From: Chitiniphilus shinanonensis DSM 23277
Lineage (GTDB): Bacteria; Pseudomonadota; Gammaproteobacteria; Burkholderiales; Chitinibacteraceae
Direction of reading: 5' to 3'
NCBI RefSeq assembly: GCF_000374805.1
Contig: NZ_KB895334.1
Coordinates: forward strand, 62,001-126,000
DNA: 64,000 nt
The position numbers and the translations under genes were made by a program. Below the pieces are notes generated by a model, which searched no databases, was not told the origin of the DNA, and saw only the letters and a program-made list of their open reading frames with translations. Below are positions 62,189-64,000 of this stretch, in pieces (position 1 is the first letter of the stretch; every line of letters begins with the position of its first letter).

Positions 62189-62938
62189 TTATTCGAAGAT
62201 GCCGACATACGCGGCATACGGGGTGAGCAAAGCCAACGGAATCAACACGATGAAGCCCAGAAGCGCCGGGATCGACGCGATGATGGTCAGTGCGATGAAG
62301 ACCACGCTGAACACCAGCACCGGCAGGAAATTGCGCCAGAACGCCACGTAGCTCAGCTTCATGGCCTCGATGGCGCGCATGCCGCGCAACATCACCAGTG
62401 CGGGCGCGAACAGATAGATGCTGGAAACCAGCAGCCCGCCAAAAAAGCCGAACAGCCCGAACAGCATCAGCTCTCGGGGAACGCTTTCCGCCTGCGCGGC
62501 CTTGGCGGCGAGGCCAGCTTCACTGAGGGCCGCCAGCTGGGGGGCCAGGCCGAAGGCCGTGATGATCACCACCAGCAGCATGACGAAGACCAGCCATGCC
62601 AGCAGGTAGAACACACCCACCAGGACCAGCTCTCTGGTGTTGTGGCGGAAGCCGTTGAACAGATCCATCACCGCGAACGGCTCGCCGCGCCGGCAGCGGT
62701 CGGCGGCTTCCATCATGCCGGCGACCAGCACCGGCGTGAGGATGGTGGCGGCCATGGATACCAGCGGCAGCACCGACAGCGCCATCAGCAGCACACAGAA
62801 CAGGCCCGACATTGCCGTCCATTGCAGCCAGCCGCGCCGATACAGCGCAAAGGCATCGACGATCCACTTCCAGCCGCCCAGGGCGTCCACGCGCCGGGGT
62901 TCGGGCGTGGTGTCGATCACCACATCGCTTTGCTGCAT
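62189..62938 (-). CDS. BPSS1780-like multi-spanning membrane protein
   Basis: A protein of 249 residues from the ATG at 62938 with about six hydrophobic segments. GWKWIVDAFALYRRGWLQWTAMSGLFCVLLMALSVLP and LTPVLVAGMMEAADRCRRGEPFAVMDLFNGFRHNTREL resemble the BPSS1780 family found in betaproteobacteria. Function unknown. A longer frame upstream runs through a terminator-like hairpin and is not used. It is followed closely by dgkA. Confidence 0.8.
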   Translation of the reverse strand: MQQSDVVIDTTPEPRRVDALGGWKWIVDAFALYRRGWLQWTAMSGLFCVLLMALSVLPLVSMAATILTPVLVAGMMEAADRCRRGEPFAVMDLFNGFRHNTRELVLVGVFYLLAWLVFVMLLVVIITAFGLAPQLAALSEAGLAAKAAQAESVPRELMLFGLFGFFGGLLVSSIYLFAPALVMLRGMRAIEAMKLSYVAFWRNFLPVLVFSVVFIALTIIASIPALLGFIVLIPLALLTPYAAYVGIFE

Positions 62939-63047
62939 GGTCTGCTCCACCGATTGAAAGTCCCGCGTATCGTAGGGACGCACGCCACGCCTGACAAGCA
63001 AGCGCGTATTTCGTTCTGTGGCGGGATGACGATGGCGTTGCCGCCGG

Positions 63048-63081
63048 GCAAAAAACAACCTGGCCATCAGGCCAGGTTGTT
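63048..63081 (-). terminator. Intrinsic terminator of ackA
   Basis: A perfect 12-bp stem (63054-63065 and 63070-63081) with loop ATCA is followed on the minus strand by six T. It lies 36 bp past the ackA stop codon. Confidence 0.92.
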
Positions 63082-63116
63082 CGACTACGCGGCGGAATCG
63101 CCGGGCGGATGACGCC

Positions 63117-64000
63117 TCAGGCCGGGGTCGGCGTGGCGGCCGGAACGGCCTTGTCCTCGCCGATGCAACCCAGCGAATGACGCGCGATCATCAGCTCTTC
63201 GTTGGTCGGCACCACGTACACCGCCACCTTGCTCTGCGAGGTGGAGATGCGGCGCGGCTGGCCGCTGCGCTGCGCGTTCAGCGAATCGTCGAGTTCGACG
63301 CCCAGCCAGCCCAGTTGCTGGCAGACATCGCGCCGGACGATATCGTCGTTCTCGCCGATGCCGGCGGTGAACACCAGTGCGTCGATGCCGCCCAGCGTCA
63401 CGGCCAGCGATGCGCCTTCACGGGCGATCTTGCTGACGAAGTAGTCCACCGCCAGCTTGGCACGCGGATCGTCGCTGGCATGCAGCTCGCGCATGTCGCT
63501 GGAAATGCCGGACAGGCCCAGCAGGCCGGACTTCTTGTACAGCAGATCCTCGATGCCTTTGGCGTCCATGTGCAGATGGTTCAGCAGATGCAGGATCACA
63601 CCGGCGTCGATGGAGCCGGTACGAGTGCCCATCGGCAGACCTTCCAGCGCGGTGAAGCCCATGGTGGACGCAATGCCGTGGCACGCCGACAGCGCAGCCA
63701 TCGAGGCGCCGTTGCCCAGGTGGGCGACCACGGTACGGCCGGCGGCCGCCTGCTGGTCGATCTCGGGCAGCACCGCGGCAATGTACTCGTAGGACAGGCC
63801 GTGGAAGCCATAGCGGCGGATGCCTTCGCGCTGCGAGAAGTCATAGGGCAGCGCGTACAGCTGGTTGATTTCCGGCTGGTTGGCGTGGAACGCGGTGTCG
63901 AAACACACCACTTGCGGCACGCCCGGCAACAGTTCGGCCAGGATACGGATCGGCGTGATGTTGTGCGGCGCATGCAGCGGGGCCAGCGGCACCAGCGCCT
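63117..64000 (-). CDS. ackA: Acetate kinase (5' end beyond the window)
   Basis: Converts acetyl phosphate and ADP to acetate and ATP. The C-terminal part of about 294 residues is present; the frame is open through the window edge (upstream codons read Ala-Leu). Motifs: LAPLHAPHN, FDTAFH, RYGFHGLSYEYI, VAHLGNGASMAA and FTALEGLPMGTRTGSIDAG; GGIDALVFTAGIGENDDIVR lies near the C-terminus. The last 12 residues (VPAATPTPA) are a variable tail. It ends at an intrinsic terminator. pta is not in the window. Confidence 0.96.
   Translation of the reverse strand, partial: ALVPLAPLHAPHNITPIRILAELLPGVPQVVCFDTAFHANQPEINQLYALPYDFSQREGIRRYGFHGLSYEYIAAVLPEIDQQAAAGRTVVAHLGNGASMAALSACHGIASTMGFTALEGLPMGTRTGSIDAGVILHLLNHLHMDAKGIEDLLYKKSGLLGLSGISSDMRELHASDDPRAKLAVDYFVSKIAREGASLAVTLGGIDALVFTAGIGENDDIVRRDVCQQLGWLGVELDDSLNAQRSGQPRRISTSQSKVAVYVVPTNEELMIARHSLGCIGEDKAVPAATPTPA

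Overview
The window is a GC-rich, gene-dense chromosomal segment of a Gram-negative bacterium. Family content and gene order suggest a betaproteobacterium, probably of the order Neisseriales: the run mnmG-rsmG-parA-parB-atpIBEFHAGDC, zapB-like/zapA/6S RNA/5-formyl-THF cyclo-ligase, a fused EIIA(Glc)-HPr-EI protein beside PtsG, and a complete fimT-pilVWXY1-pilE minor pilin operon. The taxonomic placement is inference; no rRNA or tRNA gene was found. There is no insertion sequence and no CRISPR array. Almost everything is core genome.

Left part (0-34.1 kb), nearly all on the minus strand: ychF, with a possible integration-site structure at its 3' end by the window edge; a divergent TPR/glycosyltransferase-like gene; the glycine cleavage operon gcvT-gcvH-gcvP with a GcvR-like ACT protein; glmU; the complete F1Fo ATP synthase operon behind a strong sigma70-type promoter; mnmG-rsmG-parA-parB; polyphosphate glucokinase; pyrE diverging from xth and an AmpG-like permease; the glucose PTS (ptsG and a three-domain PTS fusion); cyclo-ligase, 6S RNA, zapA and a zapB-like gene; btuF-like and rbgA-like genes.

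Centre (34.06-34.36 kb): a 302-base gene-free stretch between divergent genes. It holds four DnaA-box-like 9-mers (one perfect TTATCCACA), an AT-richer half and several palindromes. Genes to its left run almost uniformly away from it. parAB lies about 15 kb to the left and a cluster of parS-like sites 16-23 kb to the right. It is a candidate chromosomal replication origin.

Right part (34.4-64 kb): a TlpA-like thioredoxin and a TonB-like protein; the minor pilin/PilY1 operon; hemL, a CYTH protein, hemJ, an M48 lipoprotein peptidase and a 54-residue rubredoxin; thiD; an AraC-GyrI regulator; a CPT-like kinase; DUF1993; a D,D-carboxypeptidase; topoisomerase IV (parC and parE, separated by three genes) with four parS-like 16-mers in or beside its genes; comM; an AlgZ/AlgR (LytS/LytR) two-component pair; diacylglycerol kinase; and the 3' part of ackA, cut by the window edge.

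How the parts fit: chromosome replication and segregation (candidate origin, parABS, topoisomerase IV, ZapA) are concentrated here, as expected near an origin. Glucose can enter by two routes, PTS uptake and polyphosphate-dependent phosphorylation. Minor pilins, PilY1, ComM and an AlgZR-type system point to type IV pili and natural transformation. No wholly new multi-gene system was recognised. The most unusual items are non-coding: the DnaA-box cluster, the parS sites written into topoisomerase IV genes (one forming the parE terminator stem), and the helically phased inverted repeat array at the ychF end.
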